NCBI RefSeq assembly: GCF_900188345.1
Contig: NZ_FZOD01000040.1
Coordinates: 1-64,000 of the forward strand
Direction of reading: 5' to 3'
Origin: Streptosporangium subroseum
GTDB lineage: Bacteria; Actinomycetota; Actinomycetes; Streptosporangiales; Streptosporangiaceae
DNA: 64,000 nt
The notes under the pieces were generated by a model. The model did no database searches, had not been told where the DNA came from, and saw nothing but the letters and a program-made list of their open reading frames with translations. Shown piece by piece: positions 53,273 through 60,792 of this stretch (within the stretch, counting starts at the first letter, position 1; each line of letters opens with the position of its first letter). The translations under genes were made by a program, and so were the position numbers.

Positions 53273-54638
53273 GGCTGTCGCAGGCCTCGGCGTAACGGGA
53301 CCTGACCTCCGGTGTGGCGTCGGCCTCGAAGTGCTCCGTGCCACCCGCCTCCCAGACCGGGGGCTCGTCGCCGCCGCGAAGGAGCCAGGCGGCCTGGCGG
53401 GCCGCCCCGTCCGCGACGTACTCCCCCGGTTCCGGGACGACCACGGGCCGCCCGAAAACCGCGGGTGCGATCCGCCGTACGGCCTCCGACCTGGCCCCGC
53501 CCCCGATGAGCAGCACCCTGGCCGGGTCGAGCCCGAGCGCGTCGAACGCGTCGGCCAGATGGCAGAGCAGGCCCTCCACCGCGGCCCTCGCCAGGTGCGC
53601 GGGGGTCGAGGTCTTCAGGGTCAGCCCGTGCAGCGACCCGGTCGCGTCGGGGAGGTTCGGAGTCCGCTCGCCCTCCAGGTAGGGCACGTAGACGAGCCCC
53701 CCGGATCCGGCGGGAGCCTCCAGTGCCAGCTCGTCGAACCGGTCGAGGCCGACCCCGAGCATCCCGGCGGTGGCTCCGAGCACCCTGGCCGCGTTGAGCG
53801 TGGCCACCAGCGGCAGGAAGCGCCCCGTGGCGTCGGCGAACCCGGCCACGGCACCGCTCGGATCGGCGCTCGGGCTCTCCGCGACCGCGAACGCCGTCCC
53901 CGAGGTCCCGATCGACACCACCACGTCCCCGGGTTCGGCGCCGACCCCGAGGGCCGCCGCCATGTTGTCCCCGGTTCCCGGCGCGAGCCGTACCGACCCC
54001 TGACCGGAGCGGAGTTCCCCCGCCGCGTCGTGGGGGCCCAGGACGCGGGGCAGTCCGGGGACCGCGCCGAAGGCCGCCTGGAGGAGGTCGGTCCGGTAGG
54101 CCCCGGTCGCGGGCGACCAGTATCCGGTCCCGGACGCGTCGCCCCTGTCGGTGACGAACTCCCCGCCCAGCCTCCAGGTGAGCCAGTCGTGCGGCAGGCA
54201 CACCCTCGCCGTACGGCGGGCGGAGTCGGGCTCGTGCTCCGCCAGCCAGCGGAGCTTGGTCACGGTGAACGACGCGACCGGCACGCTGCCGACCGCCTCG
54301 GCCCACTTGACCGGACCGCCCAGCTCGTCGACCAGGTCGCGGGCTGCCCCGGCAGAGCGGGTGTCGTTCCAGAGCAGCGCGTCCCTGACGACGGCCCCGG
54401 ACTCGTCCAGGCAGACCATGCCGTGCTGCTGGGCGCCGACGCTCATGGCCGCGACGTCGTCCAGGCCGCCCGCCTGCGCGATCGCCTCCTGGAGCGCCGT
54501 CCACCAGGCCTCGGGATCGACCTCGGTGCCGTCCGGGTGCGCCGCGCGCCCCTGCCTCACCAGGGCGCCCGTCTCGGCGTCCCTGATCACCACCTTGCAG
54601 CTCTGGGTCGACGAGTCGACCCCGGCCACGAGGGTCAT
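53268..54638 (-). CDS. xylB: Xylulokinase
   Basis: The 456-residue FGGY-family kinase phosphorylates D-xylulose to xylulose 5-phosphate. Motifs: LVAGVDSSTQSCKVVI (phosphate 1), SVGAQQHGMVCLD, PHDWLTWRLGGEFVTD, VVSIGTSGTAFAV (phosphate 2) and LLIGGGARSEAVRR (adenosine). The ATG overlaps the xylA stop by four bases, so the two are a coupled operon. Repeats begin at its stop codon. Confidence 0.97.
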   Translation of the reverse strand: MTLVAGVDSSTQSCKVVIRDAETGALVRQGRAAHPDGTEVDPEAWWTALQEAIAQAGGLDDVAAMSVGAQQHGMVCLDESGAVVRDALLWNDTRSAGAARDLVDELGGPVKWAEAVGSVPVASFTVTKLRWLAEHEPDSARRTARVCLPHDWLTWRLGGEFVTDRGDASGTGYWSPATGAYRTDLLQAAFGAVPGLPRVLGPHDAAGELRSGQGSVRLAPGTGDNMAAALGVGAEPGDVVVSIGTSGTAFAVAESPSADPSGAVAGFADATGRFLPLVATLNAARVLGATAGMLGVGLDRFDELALEAPAGSGGLVYVPYLEGERTPNLPDATGSLHGLTLKTSTPAHLARAAVEGLLCHLADAFDALGLDPARVLLIGGGARSEAVRRIAPAVFGRPVVVPEPGEYVADGAARQAAWLLRGGDEPPVWEAGGTEHFEADATPEVRSRYAEACDSR

Positions 54639-55786
54639 CCGCGGACCCCGAGGAGGTGCTCGACGGCGAGCTGGTTCAGGCGGGTGAAGTGGAAGCCGCG
54701 CTCGGCGACCTTGTCGAGGTCGAACTCGTCGCGGTTCAGGTCCGCGAGCGTCTCCCCGGGGGCCAGCGTGGGCTCGGCCAGCTCTGCGACCTTGCTCGCG
54801 GCGAGTGCCTCGACGACCTCGGGGTCCGCGCGGAACGCCTTCACCTTCTCCTTCAGGATCAGGTAGGTGCGCATGTTGGCGGCGGCGGAGACCCAGACGT
54901 CCTCGGCGTCCTCGGTGCGCAGCGGCTTGTAGTCGAAGTGCCTGGGGCCGTCGTAGCCGCCGTTCTCCAGCAGGTCCACCACGAAGAACGCGTCCTTCAC
55001 GTCGCCGTGGCCGAAGATCAGGTCCTGGTCGTACTTGGGACCGTGCTGACCGTTCAGGTCGATGTGGAAGAGCTTGCCGTGCCAGAGCGCCTGCGCGATG
55101 CCGTGCGCGAAGTTGAGACCCGCCATCTGCTCGTGGCCGGTCTCGGGGTTGAGGCCGACGCGGTCGGAGTGCTCGAGCTCGTTGATGAAGGCGAGCGCGT
55201 GACCGATGGTCGGGAGCAGGATGTCACCGCGCGGCTCGTTCGGCTTGGGCTCGATGGCGAACCGGATGTCGTAGCCCTGCTCGATCACGTAGGAGGTCAG
55301 CAGGTCCATGCTCTCCTTGTAACGGCTGAGCGCGGCCCGGATGTCCTTGGCGGCACCGGACTCGGAGCCCTCACGGCCGCCCCAGCAGACGTAGGTCTTC
55401 GCGCCGAGCTCGGCGGCCAGGTCGACGTTGCGGATGACCTTGCGCAGCGCGTAGCGGCGGACCTCGCGGTCGTTGCTGGTGAACGCGCCGTCCTTGAAGA
55501 TCGGGTGGGTGAACAGGTTGGTGGTGACCATCGGGACCTTCATCCCGGTATCGGCCAGCGCCTTCTTGAAGTTCGCGATCGCCTTGTCCCGGTCCGGCTC
55601 GACGGCCAGCAGGTCGTCGTCGTGGAAGGTGACGCCGTACGCGCCGAGCTCGGAGAGCTTGTGGACACTCTCCACCGGGTCCAGGGGCGCCCGCGAGGCG
55701 TCTCCGAAGGGGTCACGGGCCTGCCATCCGACGGTCCACAGCCCAAAGGTGAAGCGATCTTCGGGCTTAGGGGTGTAGGCGCTCAT
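54635..55786 (-). CDS. xylA: Xylose isomerase
   Basis: The 383-residue enzyme is of the actinobacterial class I length and converts D-xylose to D-xylulose. Catalytic and metal-binding stretches: TFGLWTVGWQARDPFG, VTFHDDDLLAVEPDRDKA, FAIEPKPNEPRGDILLPTIG, GLNPETGHEQM, FHIDLNGQHGPKYDQD. ATG 55786 has GGAGGA about nine bases upstream. It is divergent from a ROK repressor across an AT-rich operator region, so it is expected to be induced by xylose. Confidence 0.97.
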   Translation of the reverse strand: MSAYTPKPEDRFTFGLWTVGWQARDPFGDASRAPLDPVESVHKLSELGAYGVTFHDDDLLAVEPDRDKAIANFKKALADTGMKVPMVTTNLFTHPIFKDGAFTSNDREVRRYALRKVIRNVDLAAELGAKTYVCWGGREGSESGAAKDIRAALSRYKESMDLLTSYVIEQGYDIRFAIEPKPNEPRGDILLPTIGHALAFINELEHSDRVGLNPETGHEQMAGLNFAHGIAQALWHGKLFHIDLNGQHGPKYDQDLIFGHGDVKDAFFVVDLLENGGYDGPRHFDYKPLRTEDAEDVWVSAAANMRTYLILKEKVKAFRADPEVVEALAASKVAELAEPTLAPGETLADLNRDEFDLDKVAERGFHFTRLNQLAVEHLLGVRG

Positions 55787-55804
55787 CTGTTGTTCCTCCG
55801 ATTT

Positions 55805-55832
55805 AATCCACTTTATGGACTTAATATGGATT
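55805..55832. promoter_or_regulatory. Putative xylose-repressor operator
   Basis: The AT-rich xylA-ROK spacer contains AATCCA (55805-55810) and TGGATT (55827-55832) as inverted arms, with TCCACTTTATGGA nested at the left. It lies 18 bases upstream of the xylA start. Confidence 0.5.
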
Positions 55833-55865
55833 GAGGTGATGGGATCGTCAAGGGGTGGGTGTTTC

Positions 55866-57047
55866 ATGACGCAGGCCGTACGCCACGATTCGATGCGCGC
55901 CCGCAACCTCGGAGTGGTCCTCGGCGAGGTTCGCAGGAGCGGTCCGATCACGCGCGCGGCCCTGGCGGAGATCACCGGGCTGACCAAGACCACGGTGTCG
56001 AAGATGGTCGGCGACCTGATCGACGCGGGCATGGTCACCGAATCGGGCGCGCTCAGGGACGGCGAGCGGGGACGGCCGGGAACGGCGGTCACCCTCAGCG
56101 GGGAGCGGGTCGCGGCCCTCGGCCTGGAAATCAACGTCGACTACCTGTCGGCGTGCGTCGTCGACCTCACCCTCTCGGTGCGGCTCCGATATACACAGGC
56201 TGTGGACAACCGGACGGCCTCGCCTGTGGAAACTCTGGCCCACCTGCAGAAACTATTCCACAAGGCTGTGGATGAAGCACGCTCGGAGGGTCTCTCCATC
56301 GCCGGATCCACCCTCGCGGTGCCCGGCCCTGTGGACGGAGGACGCCTCCACAGCGCCCCGAACCTCGGCTGGCACGACGTGCGCGTCGGCGAGTTGCTGA
56401 ACTTTCCCGCGGCTGTGGACAACGAGGCCAATCTCGCCGCCCTCGGCGAGCTCTGGTTCGGCTCCGGCCCTGGGGACTTCCTCCACGTATCGGGGGAGAT
56501 AGGAATCGGCGCCGGTCTGGTGGTCGGTGGCGCGCTGTTCCGCGGCGCACGCGGGCTCGCCGGAGAGCTGGGACACGTGATCGTCTCCCCCGAGGGCCCG
56601 AGCTGCCGCTGCGGCGGCCGGGGCTGCCTGGAGCAGTACGCGGGCCAGGAGGCCCTCCTGCGAGCCGCGGGCCTGGGGGGAGGGCCGGCGGGCATTCCCG
56701 AACTGCTGGAGCGCCTTCACGCGGGCGAGACCCGCGCACTGGAGGCGTGCGCATGCGCCGGGCAGGCGCTCGGCATCGCCCTCACCTCGGCGATCCACCT
56801 GACGGATCCGGGGACGATCGTGCTGGGCGGCATCTTCGCCCCGCTGTTCCCCTGGATCCGCGACCCGGTCCACGAGACGATGACCGCCCGGCTGGCCATG
56901 ATGCGCCACGCCGTCCCCGAGCTGACCGTCTCCCGGCTCGGCGGCGACGCCGCGACCCTGGGCGCCGCCGGCCAGGTCATCCACCGGGTCATCGCCGACC
57001 CGTGGACCCACGTCGTTACAGGCCGGACGGGTCCCGGCCCACGCTGA
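55866..57047 (+). CDS. ROK-family transcriptional repressor (XylR-like)
   Basis: The gene encodes 393 residues from ATG 55866, behind GGGGTGGG. The N-terminal winged helix (SGPITRAALAEITGLTKTTV, then SKMVGDLIDAGMVTE) precedes a ROK sugar-kinase-like domain with EIGIGAGLVVGGALFRGARG and the zinc-binding CRCGGRGCLEQYAG. Location divergent from xylAB makes it the likely xylose-responsive repressor. Five TGTGGA-type DnaA-box-like words lie in its first half, using alanine and proline codons unusual for this DNA. Confidence 0.94.
   Translation: MTQAVRHDSMRARNLGVVLGEVRRSGPITRAALAEITGLTKTTVSKMVGDLIDAGMVTESGALRDGERGRPGTAVTLSGERVAALGLEINVDYLSACVVDLTLSVRLRYTQAVDNRTASPVETLAHLQKLFHKAVDEARSEGLSIAGSTLAVPGPVDGGRLHSAPNLGWHDVRVGELLNFPAAVDNEANLAALGELWFGSGPGDFLHVSGEIGIGAGLVVGGALFRGARGLAGELGHVIVSPEGPSCRCGGRGCLEQYAGQEALLRAAGLGGGPAGIPELLERLHAGETRALEACACAGQALGIALTSAIHLTDPGTIVLGGIFAPLFPWIRDPVHETMTARLAMMRHAVPELTVSRLGGDAATLGAAGQVIHRVIADPWTHVVTGRTGPGPR
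56201..56422 (-). other. Cluster of DnaA-box-like words inside the ROK gene
   Basis: TGTGGACAA (complement of TTGTCCACA) occurs at 56201-56209 and 56414-56422. Near-matches TGTGGAAAC, TGTGGATGA and TGTGGACGG occur at 56225, 56267 and 56330. All have the same orientation. Confidence 0.45.
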
Positions 57048-57237
57048 TCTCCTCGGCGATCCGCCGGATCCCCTGCTCGTCCAGGCCCGGCACACTGACC
57101 AGCCTCCGGCGGAGCACCGCCGCCACCTCGAACACGCTCGCCCCGGCGTATCCCATCGCGACCTCGTGGACGATCCCGAAGAGCACGCGGTTCGCCTCGT
57201 GCTCGACGTTCGTCCGGATCAGAGAAGCCTCCGTCAT
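57016..57237 (-). CDS. Small uncharacterised protein (DUF3562-like size)
   Basis: The 73-residue protein is helical: EHEANRVLFGIVHEVAMGYA, then FEVAAVLRRRLVSVPGLDEQ. It looks like a small compact two- or three-helix domain but I cannot name the family firmly. AGGGGGA precedes ATG 57237. Its 3' end overlaps the ROK gene by 32 bases on the other strand. Confidence 0.6.
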   Translation of the reverse strand: MTEASLIRTNVEHEANRVLFGIVHEVAMGYAGASVFEVAAVLRRRLVSVPGLDEQGIRRIAEEISVGRDPSGL

Positions 57238-57599
57238 GCCCGCATCCCCCTGTTTTCATCGAACGACCGGATCAACGCTACGACCCGCGACCGACAGTCT
57301 CGGGGAGGCCCGCTCGGGGAACCACCCGGAAACCGGCAGGGAGCTCCGGACCCCCTCCCGGAAGTGCTCGTGAAACTCGGCCCGGGCCTGTTCGGAGACG
57401 CCTGGGGACCGCTGATATTCGTTCGGAGATGCTTGGAGACGGCTGAGGCCCGTTCTCGTTCGGCGACCGCCGAGACTCATTCGAAGATGCCTGGAGACGG
57501 CTGAGGCCCGTTCGTTCGGCGACCGCCGAGACTTGCTCGGAACCGCTTGGGGGACCCGCTGAGACTCGTGCGGAGAGTCGCTCAGGGGCGCTCGGTCGC
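57238..57599. other. Repeat-rich gene-free stretch
   Basis: No gene was seen in 360 bases between the small helical protein and the MarR gene. It is filled with degenerate repeats, the clearest at 57418-57533; short CGCTCAGG words run up to the MarR stop codon. Confidence 0.6.
57418..57533. repeat. Two ~58-bp repeats near the MarR gene 3' end
   Basis: Near-identical units contain TGGAGACGGCTGAGGCCCGT and GTTCGGCGACCGCCGAGAC. They lie in non-coding DNA. Confidence 0.75.
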
Positions 57600-58049
57600 T
57601 CAGGAGTCCGCTTTCCCGAGCACCGCCTCGCAGATCTCGGCGAGTTGGCGGACCTGCTCGGGGGTGAGCCGGTCGAAAAAGCTCTGCCGTACGGCCTCGG
57701 TGTGACCCGGTGCCGCCGCGGCGAGCACCGCGAACCCCTCATCGGTCAGGAAAGCCCAGCTCACACGCCTGTCCGTCGCGCACGGACGGCGCTGCACCCA
57801 GCCACGCTCCTCCAGCCGCGCCACCGCGTGCGAGAGCCGGCTCTGCGAGGAGTTGAGCTCCATCGCCAGCTCGCTCATCCGCAGCATGCGGTCGGGCGCC
57901 TCCGACAGCTTCATCAGCACCACGTAGTAGGTGTGCGGCATGCCGGAGTCTCTCTGCAGCTGCCGGTCCAGCTCCTCGTTGACCAGCTGCGAGGTCGCCA
58001 TGAACGCACGCCAGGTGCGCTGCTCGTCATCGTCCAGCCATCGCGTCAC
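57600..58049 (-). CDS. MarR-family transcriptional regulator
   Basis: The 149-residue winged-helix protein has SELAMELNSSQSRLSHAVAR as recognition region, then LEERGWVQRRPCATDRRVSW as the wing, which is characteristic of MarR. It is divergent from a VOC-family gene, and two copies of a TTGA-N4-TCAA operator occupy the shared promoter. It very probably represses both genes. One Cys (RRPCATD) lies in the wing; a redox role cannot be judged. Confidence 0.93.
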   Translation of the reverse strand: MTRWLDDDEQRTWRAFMATSQLVNEELDRQLQRDSGMPHTYYVVLMKLSEAPDRMLRMSELAMELNSSQSRLSHAVARLEERGWVQRRPCATDRRVSWAFLTDEGFAVLAAAAPGHTEAVRQSFFDRLTPEQVRQLAEICEAVLGKADS

Positions 58050-58062
58050 GCCCCCATCTTAC

Positions 58063-58105
58063 TTGAACTCTCAATAAAATGAAGGTAATCTACTTGAGAG
58101 TTCAA
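58063..58105. promoter_or_regulatory. Twin MarR operators on a divergent promoter
   Basis: TTGAACTCTCAA (58063-58074) and TTGAGAGTTCAA (58094-58105) are palindromic and mutually inverted, 31 bp apart. For the VOC gene, TTGAAC (58063) and TAATCT (58086-58091) with a 17-bp spacer make a good promoter, so one operator covers the -35 and the other the start site. Confidence 0.75.
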
Positions 58106-58121
58106 GCTTCCAGGAGGAATC

Positions 58122-58631
58122 ATGCCGGTTCAGCGGCTCAACCACGCGGTCCTGTACGTGCGCGACGTCGAGCGCAGCGTCGCCTTTTACCGGGAGGCCC
58201 TCGGTTTCAAGGTCGTCATGGGCTTTCAGGGCGCGGCGTTCCTGCAGGCCTCCGGCTCCAACAACGACCACGATCTCGGCCTGTTCGAGGTCGGCGCCCA
58301 GGCCGGTGCCTCCGGAGCGGGGCGCACCAACGTCGGGCTCTACCACCTAGCCTGGGAGGTCGACACCCTGGACGAGCTGGAGCGGATCTCCCTCAAGCTC
58401 GGCGAGATGAACGCCCTGGTCGGCGCCTCGGACCACTCCACCACCAAGGCCCTGTACGCCAAGGACCCCGACGGCCTGGAGTTCGAGGTGTCCTGGCTGG
58501 TCCCGGCCGACCTGCTCACCGACGACGTGCTCAACGCGCGCGCCGGCGTCAAGCCCCTCGACATCGCCAAGGAGAAGGGGCGGTACGGCGCGCAGACCCG
58601 CGGTGGCCTGGGCATCTCGATTCCCGCCTGA
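58122..58631 (+). CDS. VOC (glyoxalase/dioxygenase) family protein
   Basis: The 169-residue metal-binding protein has the two-module VOC fold. QRLNHAVLYVRDVERSVAFY provides a first His, VGLYHLAWEVDTLDEL the second His, and DPDGLEFEVSW the Glu. This resembles glyoxalase or extradiol dioxygenase superfamily members; the substrate is unknown. A strong AGGAGG precedes the ATG. It shares an operator with the divergent MarR gene, which suggests induction by a toxic aldehyde, quinone or aromatic compound (inference). Confidence 0.92.
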   Translation: MPVQRLNHAVLYVRDVERSVAFYREALGFKVVMGFQGAAFLQASGSNNDHDLGLFEVGAQAGASGAGRTNVGLYHLAWEVDTLDELERISLKLGEMNALVGASDHSTTKALYAKDPDGLEFEVSWLVPADLLTDDVLNARAGVKPLDIAKEKGRYGAQTRGGLGISIPA

Positions 58632-58740
58632 AGCACCGGAGGAACATTTTCCCCCGCGCGAACGCTGAGGACATCACGGAGAAAAGTCTCCGGACAGCGC
58701 GATGGAGTGCAATCCGGAGAAAAGGTCACTGGGAGGCGCC

Positions 58741-58899
58741 ATGGAGCAGGTAGAGCCGAAGAAGTGGCAGAGCCTTCCCGAGCGGGTCACCTTCGACCAG
58801 ATGACGACCTCCCAGCCCGCCCCGGACGACCCGGACGCCGGCTGGGCTACGACGCCGGGCCTGAATACCTTCACCCCCTGCTACGACCTCATGCTCTGA
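58741..58899 (+). CDS. Putative RiPP-precursor-like small protein 1
   Basis: The 52-residue protein starts at ATG behind GGGAGG. Its N-terminal half (EPKKWQSLPERVTFDQMT) is nearly identical to that of the next small gene, while the C-terminal half differs completely (GWATTPGLNTFTPCYDLML). A conserved leader and variable tail is the pattern of ribosomal peptide precursors. No maturation enzyme is adjacent. Function is inferred only. Confidence 0.65.
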   Translation: MEQVEPKKWQSLPERVTFDQMTTSQPAPDDPDAGWATTPGLNTFTPCYDLML

Positions 58900-59082
58900 C
58901 CGTCTCCCGGCTCATCGGGCGGGTGGGGGCGTGCGCCGATCGTCGGCCGGCGACTTTGGTGTGAGATGTCCAGCAACAGGACAAGCCCGAAGAACGTACG
59001 CTGAAGAAAGCGGGACATACCCCAAGGGAAAGGCCGTGGGACACACGCTGCGGAACCCTTGAGTCAGGAAAAGGTGGAATCT

Positions 59083-59253
59083 GTGGACCAGCCTATGGAC
59101 CAGGAAAAGCCCAAGAAGTGGCAGCAGCTTCCCGAGCGGATCACCTTTGACCAGATGACGAGCGCCCAGCCCTCAGCGGACGTTCCCAACCCCGAGATGG
59201 GCCGTCCCACCGAACTCGACGCCGCGATCCGCATGACGGCCTACGGAGCATGA
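59083..59253 (+). CDS. Putative RiPP-precursor-like small protein 2
   Basis: The gene encodes 56 residues from GTG 59083, which has AAAGGTGG upstream; ATG 59095 aligns with the start of the paralogue and is an alternative. The leader-like part is EKPKKWQQLPERITFDQMTS and the tail is MGRPTELDAAIRMTAYGA. Identity with the first copy is about 14 of 18 in the core leader and near zero in the tail. Confidence 0.65.
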   Translation: MDQPMDQEKPKKWQQLPERITFDQMTSAQPSADVPNPEMGRPTELDAAIRMTAYGA

Positions 59254-59391
59254 CTTCTTCCACGGTCCGCCTGGTTCCGGCCCGGCGGATGCGGAGGTCC
59301 CCAGCGGCACCGTGACAACGATCGCCATGAGCGCCCGGCGATCGACACGGTCCTGCGGCCTCTCCCCGTGGCCGGGCGGGGACAGGCGTCG

Positions 59392-60372
59392 TCATAGCCT
59401 GCCGAACCAGTCGCGGACGGCTTCCACCCCACCCGTCCCGAGGGCGACCATCAGCGCGCTGCGCGCCTTCGAGGGCGCCAGGCCCCGGGCTCCGATCGCC
59501 CCCAGCTTGCCGGCGAGGCCCGCGATGAGGTGCAGGTCTTCGAGCGGCGTCCCGCGCGTACGGCTCCGGGACGCGATGACCACCGGGATGCCCCACTCCG
59601 ACAGCTCACCGATCGTCGCGAAGAGGTCGACCGGTACGTTGCCCAGGCCGGTGCCCTCCAGGACGATGCCCCGGGCACCGGCGTCCACGACCGCGGTGAG
59701 CAGCGCGGAGTCCATCCCCGGATAGGTCTTGATCAACGCGACGTCCGACTCGGGCTCCCCCGCGACCAGGGGAGGCCGGGCCGGCGGCGCGGCCAGCGTC
59801 TCGACCCGTCCGCCGATCACGTGTCCCAGCACGGGGAAGGGCGCCGAGGAGAACCCCGTCACACTCGCGGCGTCGACCAGGGTGACCCAGCGGGCCGCGT
59901 GCACCTCGTCGTTGACGCAGACGACGGCGCCGGCACCGTGCAGCGCGCGATCGGCGGCGGCCACGATGGACGAGGCCAGGTTCCGCGGGCCGTCGCTGGA
60001 CAGTTCGCCCAGGGATCGCATGGCACCGGTCAGCACGATCGTGCCCTGCTCCGCGGCCCGGCCCGCGAGAAGGTCCACGAGGAATGCACAGTCCTCCAGC
60101 GTGTCGGTGCCGTGGGTGATCACGACACCGTCGAATCCCCGCTCAAGGATGGCCGAGCGGGCCCTGCGGGCCAGCCCCAGCATGGTCGCGGGTGACATGT
60201 CCCAGCTGGGCTCCGCCATCACGTCCTCCACCTCCACCACCACGTCCGCGGGGAGCGTGCCGGAGGCGATGGTCGCCAGGAGCTCGGTCCCGGACGCGAC
60301 GCCCGGATGGCCGGGGCGGTACGAGTGGGCGATGGTGTCACCGGTCGCCAGCAGCAGCACACGCTTCACCAC
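59392..60372 (-). CDS. Type I/II-like L-asparaginase
   Basis: The 326-residue enzyme hydrolyses asparagine to aspartate and ammonia. The first catalytic Thr is in LLLATGDTIAHSY; the second Thr-Asp pair is in VVITHGTDTLEDCAFLVDLL. A distinct VLTGAMRSLGELSSDGPRNL follows, as in family members. There is no signal peptide, so it is cytoplasmic. The GTG start at 60372 has AAGGGATC upstream; a second GTG at 60369 is adjacent. A small coding-like frame overlaps its start. Confidence 0.93.
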   Translation of the reverse strand: MVKRVLLLATGDTIAHSYRPGHPGVASGTELLATIASGTLPADVVVEVEDVMAEPSWDMSPATMLGLARRARSAILERGFDGVVITHGTDTLEDCAFLVDLLAGRAAEQGTIVLTGAMRSLGELSSDGPRNLASSIVAAADRALHGAGAVVCVNDEVHAARWVTLVDAASVTGFSSAPFPVLGHVIGGRVETLAAPPARPPLVAGEPESDVALIKTYPGMDSALLTAVVDAGARGIVLEGTGLGNVPVDLFATIGELSEWGIPVVIASRSRTRGTPLEDLHLIAGLAGKLGAIGARGLAPSKARSALMVALGTGGVEAVRDWFGRL

Positions 60373-60541
60373 ATTGATCCCTTCGACGGACCGTCACGAG
60401 TTCGACCCACGGGCAGCCCGTCGTCCGGCGAACGCCACGGCCCCGAGCCGGGGCACCGGCCGCCGTGACGCCACGGTCGATCAGCTCCGGCGACGGGCGC
60501 TCGTCACCGACGTGGGCGTGCTCGAAGGCAGTCGTCTCCAT
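60338..60541 (-). CDS. Possible small ORF ahead of asparaginase
   Basis: A 67-codon frame from ATG 60541 runs into the asparaginase start with a 35-base overlap. Its third positions are strongly GC-rich over 50 codons (METTAFEHAHVGDERPSPEL onward), unlike random spacer. There is no family match and the ribosome site is weak (TATAAATGG). It might be a leader peptide or chance. Confidence 0.25.
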   Translation of the reverse strand: METTAFEHAHVGDERPSPELIDRGVTAAGAPARGRGVRRTTGCPWVELVTVRRRDQCGEACAAAGDR

Positions 60542-60792
60542 TTATAACCCATACATACCCCCACTAGGGTTACCTTGCGGAGACCGCGCATATCCGGCCC
60601 TGACGGCGGAAGCGCCCGAACCACCGCGGGCGGGGCGATCGCCCGCGAAGCCGTGAGGCCTTCCACGATCGAGGGCCATCGGGAGCCGGGAACGCCGGGA
60701 ACGCTGAGATGCCCGGGACTCGGGGGCACCGGGGCGGAGCTCGGTCAGCGCTCTCGACGTATCACCCTCTCCAAACAGGAGAAGCGACTATT
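60542..60792. other. Gene-free stretch between asparaginase and metE
   Basis: No convincing gene was seen. It contains TAACCC-N16-GGGTTA (60545-60572) near an AT-rich patch that probably holds the asparaginase-side promoter on the minus strand. Confidence 0.45.
60545..60572 (-). promoter_or_regulatory. Inverted repeat upstream of asparaginase
   Basis: TAACCC (60545-60550) and GGGTTA (60567-60572) flank a 16-base spacer. On the minus strand GTATGT and TATAAA lie in or next to it, so it may be an operator over the promoter. Confidence 0.35.
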
